A DNA stretch of 22,612 bases, from the NCBI GenBank assembly GCA_025529335.1, contig JAMYHX010000703.1, positions 1-22,612 on the forward strand, written 5' to 3'. The stretch's first letter is position 1, and each line of letters begins with the position of its first letter. The stretch comes from Rhizopus sp. PT2906 (taxonomy: Eukaryota; Mucoromycota; Mucoromycetes; Mucorales; Rhizopodaceae). The notes under the pieces are model-generated. The model was not told where the DNA came from, made no database searches, and was given only the letters and a program-made list of their open reading frames with translations. A program made the translations under genes and the position numbers. Shown here in pieces: positions 1 to 10,000 of the stretch.

Positions 1-524
1 TGCTTAGCATACTGATACCTTCACTTGAGATGAACTTTTGTATCGACAAGTGAAGGATATGTTTTTATAGGCTCTAAGCTACAGGAAGTGCTTTACTGCA
101 TGAAAGGAAACTAGCCTTAAAACAATCACGACACTTCAATAATCATTCGTGGTAGACTCTACTATCACTCTTGTATATGCGCGTGTAGATGCTTAACATC
201 ATGTACACATCGTGTCACAATTTCACAAGGGAAGGAAGACTATGCTTTGATTTACACAATACTAAGTTGAGCGGGATACTGTTTGAATTTGTTCAGTTTA
301 CAAGAATGCAGTGTGAACTTTATTTGTAACATGTATTGATATTTTATGTTGTACAAATTGGAAATAAAAAAGAAAAGGTTGATTTTACTCTTGTGTCTAA
401 AGTGAAGAGAATGATTGATATCTGATTTTGATCATTGCTTGTTGTTCTATTACAAGTGTATGTCATATTTCAAATGAGGAGAGAGAAGAGGGGGGGGTGT
501 TTGAAGAAATTTATTGGATGTGAG
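1..524. other. Left flank, no gene model supported
   Basis: No convincing coding exon is seen. One + frame is open from the left edge to a TGA at about position 51, which could be the tail of a gene off the window, but 16 codons cannot be judged. An AATAAA at about 362-367 on + could be that gene's poly(A) signal. The right part is the 3' flank of the homeodomain gene, with a G-rich run near 490-497 and a reverse-strand AATAAA at 510-515, just past its stop codon. Confidence 0.5.
18..56. repeat. Small perfect inverted repeat (10-bp arms)
   Basis: The arms CCTTCACTTG (18-27) and CAAGTGAAGG (47-56) are exact reverse complements separated by 19 nt. They could form a hairpin in a transcript from either strand, perhaps in a 3' UTR of a gene left of the window. 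No function is assigned. Confidence 0.6.
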
Positions 525-1009
525 TTAAACACCTTTTTTACTACGCTTTTGTTGATCTATTTGTACAAATTCAGCAGCCGATGCTAATAAATCGATAGGT
601 GACATTTCATTTGAAGTTAATAGCGGATGCTGTTGTTGTTGTCGTTGCTGCTGCTGCTGCTGCTGCTGCTGTTGTTGTTGTTGTTGTAATAGCATCCGCC
701 TTTGTTTAGATTCACGATTCAATTTCGCTCTACGATTTTGAAACCAAACCTGGAAGAAAAGAAAATGTTAATTGAATGCTGTATGAAGCAAATAAGACTT
801 GCCTGCACTTCTCTTTTTGTCATATCTAATTCAGTTGCTAAATTTTCTCTTATTTCAGAACTTGGGGTATCAGTTTGGTCAAATATTTCCATTAGCCTAT
901 TATATTGGGCTGGCGTTATTCTTTTCCTCTTTGCTTTGGGTTGTTGCTCTTCATTTATGTCATTATCATTTAATAAAGAGGATATCGATAATCTTTTATT
1001 CTTTTGCAT
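525..1009 (-). CDS. Homeodomain transcription factor (short, polyQ)
   Basis: Spliced model complement(525..749, 803..1009), 143 aa. It is a DNA-binding homeodomain protein, presumably a nuclear regulator. The homeodomain spans about residues 24-83. Canonical positions are present: Leu16 (L39), Phe20 (F43), and the recognition-helix core VWFQNRRAK with W48, F49, N51 and R53. A basic cluster KAKRKR precedes helix 1. Right after the domain comes a glutamine tract of 14 Q, one R and 4 Q, then a short Ser/Ala-rich tail. I chose the ATG at 1009; the open frame runs on to 1066, but the extra N-terminus is Phe-rich and unlike the family. The intron (750-802) falls between homeodomain codons 46 and 47 and needs a GC donor. 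At 143 aa the protein is little more than a DNA-binding domain. The fungal subfamily is not recognised. Confidence 0.87.
630..686 (-). repeat. CAG/CAA trinucleotide tract (polyglutamine)
   Basis: Nineteen codons on the minus strand: 14 Gln, one Arg (CGA), then 4 Gln. The centre is pure CAG and the edges are CAA. It is in frame in the homeodomain gene and likely varies in length between strains. Confidence 0.9.
750..802 (-). other. GC-AG intron in the homeobox gene
   Basis: Read on the minus strand, exon 1 ends ...GTGCAG and the intron begins GCAAGT and ends TTCCAG, 53 nt. Splicing here joins KREVQ to VWFQNRRAK exactly as in the homeodomain consensus. No GT donor in the vicinity restores that sequence. 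GCAAGT is the usual strong form of a GC donor. Confidence 0.88.
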
Positions 1010-1286
1010 AAAATCAAAAAGAAAAAAGAAAAATATGCAGAAAAAATATATCGGATAATGTCTCAATTAAATCAATTCCCTCGTTTCTTATTTGCCCTTT
1101 TTCACTATATTTTTGATGGGATGTATTTGATATTAATATACTTTAGCTTGTTGCTTGGATACAGGATGGCAACTTAATAATCGATTGAATAATGCAACAG
1201 TATCGTTACACACACTCTATACACCCTCCATTCATTTTCCCCTCTCTTTTTTAAAACTCTCTCTTTTCCCTTTAAACAACATTGCA

Positions 1287-2284
1287 ATGGAAGCATTTCT
1301 TAGCACTTTGCCTCCTTATGTACATAAATTTCTTGATAAATACCCACCTACGGACGTATTTAATCTTTTGAGAGAACTCATATGTTTTGCTGTTCTCTAC
1401 TCTGAAGATCGTGAACGTATAAAGGCTGCAACGGAAGAGTTTTTGGCTAAACGAGAAAATGAAGAAAGCGAGCAAGAAGAAGACAAAGAAGAAGACAAAG
1501 AAGAAGAACAAGAAGAACAAGAAGAAATTGAGCAACAGGTAGCAACGTTTATTTATTTTTCTTTTTATTGACACTTCATCGTAGGTACCTATCCAGCACA
1601 ACAGCATAATAGTTCCTCCAAAAGAACCTTTGGAAGAAAAGAAACAATCCAAAATGCCAAACACATTTCCTGAATGGTGGGGTCATCAAGAGTTTGAGCC
1701 ACCAGAAAAGAAACCGTTGGCAAAGACGGCTTCTTTATGGGTCTCTCGTAAGTTGAAAAATATATGCCTATAATGCCCATTAATGTTTAATAGTCGACCA
1801 CGAGGAAAAACAAATTAAACGTGCATCAAGGTACTATTATATACATATCCAAGGTATAACCAGTAACCCTGTTTATTTAGTCAAGTAGTTATACCCAACC
1901 TTCGTTCTTATATCGACCCTACTTCTTCTCCAAAACAAAAGACAGTAAAGGAAGAACAAGGTAAGGAAATGGTCTGTTGTGTGTATTTACTCACTTTTGG
2001 TTATAGCTAAACCAGTCGCTGCAAAATCACCTGCAAGATCACCTCAACGATCCCCTTCTGTAATCAAACCACCTAAACAGACTGCAGCTGTTCGTGCAAG
2101 AGCAGAACATGCTAAACAACTACAACAAGAACTGTTACAAAAGAAGAAAGTGGCAGAAACGTCATCAAGTCCAACCAGCCAACGATTGAAACAAAGAGTG
2201 AACTCAGGTATAGATTGGGATACGATTAAAAGGGATAGGAGGAAAACGGTAGCGACGGCTACTCTATCAGAACATCAGAAATGA
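1287..2284 (+). CDS. Unrecognised five-exon protein, acidic centre and basic tail
   Basis: Spliced model join(1287..1538, 1585..1747, 1794..1830, 1881..1960, 2007..2284), 269 aa. The four introns are 46, 46, 50 and 46 nt, all GT-AG, with phases 0, 1, 2 and 1 that keep one frame throughout. I do not recognise the family. The first ~55 residues look helical and moderately hydrophobic (LLRELICFAVLYSEDRERI). A Glu/Lys/Gln-rich run follows at about 58-84. A segment with FPEWWGHQEF lies near residue 110. The C-terminal third is Ser/Pro/Lys-rich, with SPARSPQRSP and a likely coiled coil (about 205-235), and ends near GIDWDTIKRDRRKT. No signal peptide is seen. The ATG at 1287 starts a protein-like sequence; the open frame continues upstream to about 1155, but that part reads as 5' leader. 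It converges on the RNR gene, with 104 bp between stop codons. Confidence 0.8.
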
Positions 2285-2296
2285 GAAGCATGAAAC

Positions 2297-2380
2297 TTTA
2301 TTATTATTATAAAAAAAAAAGAGAGAGTTGGGAGATGATATATAGATAATGAATTATATACAAATAAAAACTTAAATAAA
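2297..2380. promoter_or_regulatory. Overlapping 3' ends with AATAAA signals on both strands
   Basis: Between the convergent stops at 2284 (+) and 2389 (-), AATAAA occurs on + at 2363-2368 and 2375-2380. Its complement (TTTATT) at 2297-2302 serves the minus-strand RNR gene. Each signal lies near the other gene's stop, so the two 3' UTRs probably overlap. Confidence 0.5.
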
Positions 2381-2388
2381 CTTGATTC

Positions 2389-4921
2389 TTAACCGCTGCA
2401 GCTCATACAAGCTTCCTTATTGTCAATCGAACAGATCATATCAGCCTGGTTCTTTTCTTCCATCTTTTTTCTATATTCACGTAACGAGAGTTGGTCTACA
2501 GTGAACTTGATGGCATCGACAGCAGGACGTGTACGGAGGTAATACATGCCTGTCTTTAATCCCTTTTGCCAACCATAAAAGTGCATACTGGTGAGCTTAC
2601 CAAAGTTGGGTTCAGCCATAAAGATGTTCAAACTTTGACTTTGGTCAATATACGCACCACGATCAGCAGCCATGTCAATGATGGTACGTTGAGAGATTTC
2701 CCAGACGGTCTTGTAGAGATCTTTCAAGTTTTGAGGGATGCTAGGCACGTTCTGAATAGATCCTCCGTCAGCCATGATCATGTTCTTCACATCGTCATTC
2801 CAGAGACCCATATCGACCAGATCACGGAGTAACCAAGGATTGACCATTTGGTATTCACCTGAGAGCACACGACGGGTGTAAAAGTTGGATGTGTAAGGTT
2901 CAAAACATTCATTGAAACCGAGCATTTGAGAAGTGGAGGCAGTAGGCATAGGAGCAACCAGCAGAGAGTTACGGACACCATGCTTGGCAATCTTTTCCTT
3001 GAGTGCGGCCCAATCCCAGAGGTTGGTAGGTGTGACATTCCACATGTCGTATTGCAGGATACCCTTGGATACAGGACTGCCTTCATAGGTTTCGTAGGGT
3101 CCATACTTTTCAGCCAACTCGCAGGAGGCTTCCAAGGCAGCATGGTAGATGGTTTCAAAGATTTGAATGTTCAACTGCTTGGCTTCAGGTGAATCGAATG
3201 GATAACGAAGAGCCATGAAAGTGTCGGCTAAGCCTTGAACACCTAAACCAATCGGTCTATGTCTCTTGTTGGATCTTTCGGCTTCGATGACAGGGTAGTA
3301 ATTGATATCGATGATCTTGTTCAAGTTTCTAGTGATAACCTTGGTAACATCGTGCAGTTTTTGGAAATCATACTTTTCTCTATTAATCACATAGGTAGGC
3401 AGAGCAATGGAGGCCAAGTTACAGACAGCGACTTCATCAGGACTCGAGTATTCAACAATTTCTGTACACAGGTTGCTGCATTTGATCGTACCCAAGTTTT
3501 GCTGATTACTCTTTCTGTTACAAGCATCCTTATAGAGTATGAACGGATTACCTGTCTCCGTTTGAGCCTCCAAAATGGCATACCACAGCTTTTGAGCCTT
3601 GATTGTTTCTCTAGCTCTTCCTTCACGTTCGTATTTTTCATAGAGAGCAACAAACTCGTCACCCCAGATTTCATGTAATCCAGGAGCCTCATTGGGACAA
3701 AACAGAGACCAATCACCACCGTCTCTGACACGCTGCATGAAGAGATCAGGAATCCAGAGAGCATAGAACAGATCACGAGCTCTGATTTCGTCTTTGCCAA
3801 AGTTTTTTCGCAAATCTAAAAAGGTGAAAATGTCTGCATGCCAGGGTTCCAAGTACATTGCGAATGCGCCCGGACGTTTATTACCGCCTTGATCGACATA
3901 ACGAGCGGTATTGTTGAAAACACGGAGCATGGGCAGTAATCCGTTGGAGTAACCGTTGGTGCCGGCAATATATGATCCACTAGCACGAATGTTGTGAATG
4001 TTCAAGCCAATGCCGCCTGCTGTCTTGGAGATTTGAGCACAGATTTTGAGCGTCTCATAGATACCTTCGATCGAATCTTCCTTCATGGTGAGCAAGAAGC
4101 AAGAAGACATTTGGGGACGAGGTGTGCCTGCATTAAATAGAGTAGGACTAGCGTGTGTAAAGTATCTTTCGGACATCAAGTTGTATGTCTCAATAGCTGC
4201 ATCAATATCGGTTCCATGGATACCGATCGCAACACGCATGACTAAATGTTGAGGACGTTCAGCAATCTTGCCGTCAATCTTGAGAAGGTAAGAACGCTCG
4301 AGGGTTTTGAAACCAAAGAAGTTGTACTTGAAATCACGGTCATAGATGATGGCAGAGTTCAAGCGATCAGCGTTATCCATGACGACTTTGTACGTTTCAT
4401 TAGAGATCATGGGTGAATGTTTGCCTGTCTTGGGATTCACATAATTGTACAAGTCTTCGATTACTTGAGAAAAGACCTTTTTGGTTTCCTTGTGAAGATT
4501 AGAAATGGCAATGCGCGCAGCCAACAGAGCATAATCAGGATGGCGAGTGGTCATATAAGCAGCTGTTTCTGCAGCAAGGTTATCGAGTTCGACAGTTGTA
4601 ACACCTTGGTATACACCAGAGATAACCTATGTTGGGTCATGTTAGTGATGAAGAATGAAAATGGTTTATGTTACCTTTTGAGTAATGGCAACAGGGTCAA
4701 TGTAGTTCATGTCAAGTCCGTAGCATAACTTGTTGATTCTAGCAGTAATCTAGCCGAGAATTTAGTTAAACTCACAAGACAATGTTTTTTTTTTTTTTTT
4801 TCAATGATTACCTTGTCGAAAGCGACTCTTTCATGTCTACCGTCTAAGATATAAACAGTTAATATTATGCTCGTCTCTTTTATATTCTCGGTTTACCTCT
4901 TTTAACTACAAACATTGGCAT
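2389..4921 (-). CDS. rnr1: Ribonucleoside-diphosphate reductase large subunit (class Ia, R1)
   Basis: Spliced model complement(2389..4626, 4675..4749, 4812..4843, 4897..4921), 789 aa, close to the ~790 aa of animal R1. It reduces NDPs to dNDPs in the cytosol with the small R2 subunit. An ATP-cone begins at the N-terminus (residues 1 to about 90, including D59). The barrel has the redox pair C220 and C446, and the thiyl cysteine C431 in NLCTEIVEYSS with N429 and E433. Radical-transfer Y739-Y740 are in GLKTGMYYLRTRP, and the C-terminal relay is C784-x-x-C787. All sit two residues later than in mammalian R1. The first three coding exons are only 25, 32 and 75 nt. Start: MPMFVVKRDG is the usual R1 beginning. 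No inactivating change is seen. The R2 subunit gene is not in this window. Confidence 0.97.
4785..4801. repeat. T17 homopolymer in RNR intron 2
   Basis: Seventeen T on + (A17 in the transcript) lie inside the 62-nt intron 4750-4811. They are bordered by a CAATG direct repeat (4780-4784 and 4802-4806). The tract is near the donor side on the sense strand, so it is not a polypyrimidine tract. Confidence 0.85.
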
Positions 4922-5113
4922 TTTAACACAAAGAGAAAAGGTATTCTGGTAATAGTGTTTAGAAAAAAAGAATGTAAAAATGAAAAAAAAGGGGCGTGTC
5001 TTTTTATAAGATCAAAGGGACGCGATTTTTTCTATTTTTTTTTTTCTTTTTTTTTTTTACGCAGAATTATTATTAAGCAAAAGCGCGTTTTTTGACAGTC
5101 TCTAAAATTTTTA
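4922..5113 (-). promoter_or_regulatory. RNR upstream region with CGCG-core elements
   Basis: Only 192 bp separate the RNR start codon from the next stop codon upstream, so the core promoter must lie here or overlap that gene's 3' UTR. The region is A/T homopolymer-rich with two GC islands: GGGACGCGA at 5017-5025 and AAGCGCGTT at 5081-5089. CGCG cores resemble the MluI cell-cycle box (ACGCGT), which drives RNR genes in yeasts. Neither is an exact ACGCGT, so a role in G1/S control is inference. Confidence 0.4.
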
Positions 5114-6058
5114 TTAAACATACTGAGATAATAGCAGGGCCACTCTTTCAGCAAATCTATTCTTGGCAGCTTCTGTCATAACAAGCTGATGATTCTTTTC
5201 GAATTGATTAACAACATCTAAAGGATTATCATTGGCATAGACGGATAAATTAGCTGTTACGCCTGGAGCCAGTTCGATCTTGAAAGTAAGGCAAGGTGTT
5301 TTTACAGGATCAGCAGGTATAAATAGTTGCTGTTGTTGTTGGTATTGACAAGTTTGCGCGAGCGTAGAAGGTTGCTCAGGAGCAGGTGTGGCGTATTTAG
5401 ATGCCATAGTGCCCAATGGTTGTTGTGATTGATGCTGAGGAGGTTGCTGTCCCCATTGTTGTTGAGGTGGTTGTTGCCCCCATTGTTGTTGAGGAGGCTG
5501 CTGTGGAGGAGGTTGTTGTTGAGGTGGTTTAGCTGAAGGAGTTGCGTACTTTGAAGCAGAGGTCCCATTAGGTTGTTCCCAGAAAGGTGTTTCAACTAAC
5601 TTGTCAGTAGCCCAAGCACTTGATCCAGGTTGAATAGGGGGTCTGCTTCTGTTTGGAGCAATTTTTAAAGGTTTTGGAGCCCTGTATTGTTGTTGTTGTC
5701 GTTGTTGTTGTTGTGGTGGTGGTGGTGGTGGCAGTTGTCCTGATTTACTCTTCTTCTTCTTCTTTTCACCATTTAAACCACCTTTAGGTAAAGGTTTACC
5801 CAATCGTTGATCTAAAATGAGTTGTTCATCGACTGGTTTGAAATTTCTACCTTGACGATGAAGTTGACCAGTACCAATTCCGTTTGATTTGATCTGAACA
5901 GTTGGATCAATGAGTGAAGCCCAGCCGTCCATGCTGACGCTGACTTCAGTTGTACCTTCTTTATTAATCTTTTGGGTACCCCAGCCTGCGATCTGAAGAG
6001 GAGCACATTCTTCGTCTGATTCAGTTTCTGAGTAGTCTGAATATTCGTTGTAGGACAT
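5114..6058 (-). CDS. Q/P-rich low-complexity protein with a conserved-looking C-terminal domain
   Basis: Single exon, 314 aa; family not recognised. Start: the in-frame codon at 6067 is GTG, so the first ATG is at 6058 (MSYNEYSDYS). The N-terminus is acidic (SETESDEE), followed by a folded-looking stretch with AGWGTQ and SVSMDGWASL. A Lys-rich run near 95-105 precedes P and Q homopolymers. The centre holds two 9-residue tandem repeats (PPQQQWGQQ type) and a twice-used ASKYATP motif. The last ~65 residues are not low-complexity: they alternate beta-like (LTFKIELAPGVTANLSVY) and helical segments with DNPLDVVNQFEKNH. This resembles small ubiquitin-like or PB1-type folds, an inference from pattern only. 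No membrane segment or signal peptide is seen. A reverse-strand AATAAA overlaps the stop codon. Confidence 0.8.
   Translation of the reverse strand: MSYNEYSDYSETESDEECAPLQIAGWGTQKINKEGTTEVSVSMDGWASLIDPTVQIKSNGIGTGQLHRQGRNFKPVDEQLILDQRLGKPLPKGGLNGEKKKKKSKSGQLPPPPPPQQQQRQQQQYRAPKPLKIAPNRSRPPIQPGSSAWATDKLVETPFWEQPNGTSASKYATPSAKPPQQQPPPQQPPQQQWGQQPPQQQWGQQPPQHQSQQPLGTMASKYATPAPEQPSTLAQTCQYQQQQQLFIPADPVKTPCLTFKIELAPGVTANLSVYANDNPLDVVNQFEKNHQLVMTEAAKNRFAERVALLLSQYV
5444..5497 (-). repeat. Two tandem 27-bp units encoding PPQQQWGQQ-type repeats
   Basis: Units 5444-5470 and 5471-5497 differ at three positions and are in frame. A third, partial unit lies at 5498-5512. This is a recent-looking in-frame duplication within the Q/P-rich centre of the gene. 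Confidence 0.75.
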
Positions 6059-7083
6059 GCTAAACACAAAAATGAAGGGAAAGAGAGAAACGAATGAGTA
6101 AGTTGAGAAAGACCAGTAGAATTTTTTTATATGCCTTATTTAGAATTTATTAGCGACAACAACAGCCTTTTCTTTATTATTTAAAAGGTAATGGATTCTG
6201 ACGTTTTGAGAGAAGAAACTCTCCTTGTAATTGACACATAACTGATTTACCAACATTTCTTTATTCATTCTTTTGTTTATTGTTGTTTCTTTTACTATTA
6301 TTTGTTGTCAGAAATTATCAGTGTGCTAATAATTTGTCAAAACATCTTGACCAATGAACTTTATCTTTTTCTTTAGCAGAGTAAGAATATCATTGTATTA
6401 AACAAACTATGATAATGAAAGTATACAAGATACTATTTAAACGTATAGAAAAGATGAAAGTTCCTGGGAAAACTAGAAAGGCACCAGACAGACACTAATC
6501 CATCTGTGACGTTTGATAACAATAGTAACACAGCATAATGTCAATTCTAACTATAAAAGTCTACAAGAAATAAAATACTATCATAGCTAATAAAATCATG
6601 TTAACAAATTCTACAACATACATGTAGAGATTATAGGACAATATGCTGTAGTGAATCCGTCCTCAAGCTTGGAGGCTTTTTTTAAGACCTGGCGTGTTAC
6701 GTGAATTTCGGCCCGGATATACATTGTTTGTCGTACTTTATGCTGTAAAAGTTGGCCTGAACATAATCTATGTGCTTTAGCCATGCATTTTATTTCTATT
6801 TAACCTTTTTAGCTGCTAATAAACTGGTATTATTTTATACGTTAATATATATATTCTTGATGCTGATATGTTGTGGATAATTTAATAACCGTAAATAAAG
6901 ATGTGAGAGGGAAAGAGAGAGCAGTTGTTGCCAAGGCTCGGTTGAACAGCCAAATTTGTTAAAGACGGAGTGCCAAATAAGGTAAGTAACAGGGTCTAAA
7001 AAGTGCATAAAACAGCGCCACAGTTTAATAAACTATAAATAGTGCCGTGTTCTTTCTTTCTTTTCTACAAAATATTCAAGGAT
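6059..7083. promoter_or_regulatory. Divergent intergenic region (about 1 kb), possible 5' UTR intron
   Basis: This is the shared upstream region of the minus-strand Q/P-rich gene and the plus-strand giant gene. No ORF of note, tRNA or CRISPR array was found. A strong donor (AAG|GTAAGT) at 6982 pairs with AG at 7023 or, with a better pyrimidine tract, at 7080, just before the ATG at 7084. A 5' UTR intron of 42 or 99 nt is therefore likely. A short stem CCTC/GAGG followed by T7 lies at about 6669-6690, significance unknown. Confidence 0.45.
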
Positions 7084-10000
7084 ATGCCATTTGTAACACC
7101 CCTCAAAGAAGCATTTGCAATTGCTCCTATCTCTGATAGAGAAGATGTCTTGAAAAGGTACTCGGGTAGTGTCCACCCTGACGACGTACACTACTTCCAG
7201 GGACTGGTTATACTTCAAAAGATTCATGATGAAGCTATGAAGCAAAAGGACCCTTTGGCCATAAGAAACCCAACAGATGTCGAGAAAAGCTTGATGGACC
7301 AAATGACTGAAATCTTGAACAAATCTTCCTTCAAGGACACACACTATAATGAACTCAATACGCGTTTCCGCTTGTTAACCTACCCTATCAACGTGCTTGA
7401 ATCAACCGAGTTTATCAAAAGGAGTCTTGGCCTCGAGTTGGACCTGACAACAAAGCAACCTAAGCAATCTCAACAGCAAGATCATCCGACGGAAGAACCT
7501 GTCACTCGCAAGTTGCCCTCCAAATTGGATCCTAACTTGATCAATACTGAAAATCTATTAATGGCTGAATTATCAAAGCATGAAGATATTCAGATTGAGC
7601 CACAGGCCATTCCAGCTGTTATATCATTGATGGAGAAGGAAAACAATTTGACCATGGAACAAAAGGAGCATCTGTTTGATATGATCCTGAAATACCCCAC
7701 GGAAGATTATCCTTCTTTTATGAACACACTCATCAGCTTTTGGAGTGACAAGAAATCAAAGTGGCAACCAGACTCAATACAGTATGACAATTTTACCCTT
7801 AGACAACTGAACGAAATAGCTGAAAGAATGCCTGATATTCTTTGGGAAAAAGACTATGTCGTAGCATACCTTAAAAGACTAGTGCCAGATGCTTACTTTC
7901 GCCGTTCTGTCTCTGATTGGGACGATGATGAAGATATTTTGTTAAATTTCCTTGATCAAACAGCAGAATTTGTTAACAAATTACCAAACTTATTCTACAA
8001 ATTAAAAAGCGTAGTATTGTTCCACAGACTCCGGATTGACGTTGTGAGGCAGACATGCGACCAAGATAAACTAGTAGAGTAAGTACCCTCCATGTATTGA
8101 TAAACATAGTCTCACTATTATTGTAGGTATCTAAGCGTTCGCAACATGAAGCTTGAGGAAACAAAATCCCCTATTCCTTCTCGCTTCCAAAACAGCTTCT
8201 CGCGACAAACAAGCTTTGATGTGACATTACCTCTCTTTGAGGACGCTGAAATCTATACGGACGACCATTATGATCTTTTGGAGGCATACTTTACTGTGCT
8301 TGTAGTTCAAAACAAGCTTACCTATGCGACTGAACTCTACGCTTCTCATGATGACTATAATCGCATTTCTAAAATGCTTGCAAAAATTAAGCTGACAGCA
8401 ATACCAAACAGTCACGACCATGCCGAAGAATGCATCAAAATCCTTGGTGCCTATGAATACGATGCCCTTACACAAACGACCCTCTTGAGCTTCAGTCCTT
8501 CCACTTGTTTCCGTTCTGTCAAGAGAAGGCCTCAAGACTCAATTATCATGCATGTCAATGCAAAGAACATTCCCCGTTTATCCATTCGTGTATTCCAGAT
8601 TGACACGGAGAACTATTGGAGGTCACACGTGAAGGCTGACAATGAAGCCTCTTTATTTGACAAGATTAATCTTGATGGTCTGTGCCCTAATTGGGAAAAA
8701 GACATTGATATCGATCAAAAGTCCTCTCTCTTGGTCACGCAGCATGAAATTGTCTTTGGCAACGATGGTCTTGCTCCTGAAATATTCAATGGAAGAGGAC
8801 TCTGGGTTATTGAACTTGTAGGCGGAGATTGCCAGTGCCGCGCTGTTGTACAAAAGGTGAAGATACGCCTGCTTTACGCGTATTGTTTATTAATACCAGA
8901 TAATAGGGATACCTGAAGCATATAAGTCAAGATATTGTAGGAGGCCATCTCATCAAGATTATGGATGAAGATGGAAACTTTATCAACAAGGCCAAAGTTT
9001 GGTTCAACAATCAGTTTTATGAGGTAAAACAAGTAAGATAGGATGAATGCGTCGCTCATCTATACCTTCTTCATAGGCTGATGAATCTGGCAATATCTTG
9101 GTCCCTTATTTGCCCATGAATAAATCTTCAAAATTCGGTCAAATGACACTTATATCCACTGAAGATGGCTTTTCTGACCCTGCAGAATTTTGTCAGGCTG
9201 CCGAGATGTACAATCTCAAAGCTGCATTCTATATCAATCGTGAAATGGTCAGCTTTAACAAAAAAGCAACGGTAAGCAATTATTATGACATACATATCCA
9301 AGTCTAATAACGATTGTATCGTCAAGATTGCTGTGATTCCAAAACTTACAATGAATGACCAGCCTTATTCAGCGTTTGAAAGCGCATCGTTAAATATAGA
9401 ATGTTGGAATGCAAACGATATCAAGACAACAACTTCCAAGGTAGTCACATCGCTTGATAAACCCAGTTTATTTGATTTTACCGTGCCTGAGCAATGTAAG
9501 TTATATCACTCATTAATATCTTGTCTAACAAGGTTATTATATAGTCCAAAGGATACAAGCAACCTTGGAAGTCAAAGTAAAAGCTTTGGATGACACTGTT
9601 ACGACCGTCTCGGAGACGTATGAACAATACTTTAGCCATAATGAAACTTTGCCCGTCAACATTCTTCTCAGAAAGACTGCTGATGATCAATACTGCATTT
9701 ATGCTCTTGGAGCAAATGGCGAGCCAAAGCACGGAAAAGAAATCTATCTAGAGTTTAAACACAAGTTCGTAGCCAAGACAGTCTCTGTTTCTCTTCAAGC
9801 TGATGAAGACGGAAAGATCTTACTTGGTGATCTCTCTGATATTGAATTGGTAAAATGTGAAGAGTCCATATGGTATGTGTCAACGAAGGACTTTGTATAT
9901 GCTCTTCCTGGATCCATCTGCGTTGAAGCAAATAAGCCTTTTAAAATAGTCGGTGAAGACGTGTCAATCTACAGAATTGGTTACCACAAGTAAAGTATCC

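Noticed and set aside
2566..3678. Plus-strand ORFs of 88-139 codons antisense to the RNR gene
   Set aside because: They lie wholly inside a highly conserved R1 exon on the other strand and have no family features; they are frame shadows.
6059..6067. Start of the Q/P-rich protein at 6067
   Set aside because: The codon there is GTG; the first ATG in frame is at 6058.
6665..6700. Small stem followed by T7 as a pol III RNA gene end
   Set aside because: No A/B box, no tRNA/5S/U6 similarity and only a 4-bp stem.
7042..7083. Upstream extension of the giant protein (14 residues)
   Set aside because: The codon at 7042 is GTG and the stretch is a pyrimidine-rich leader or likely intron; the ATG at 7084 fits better.
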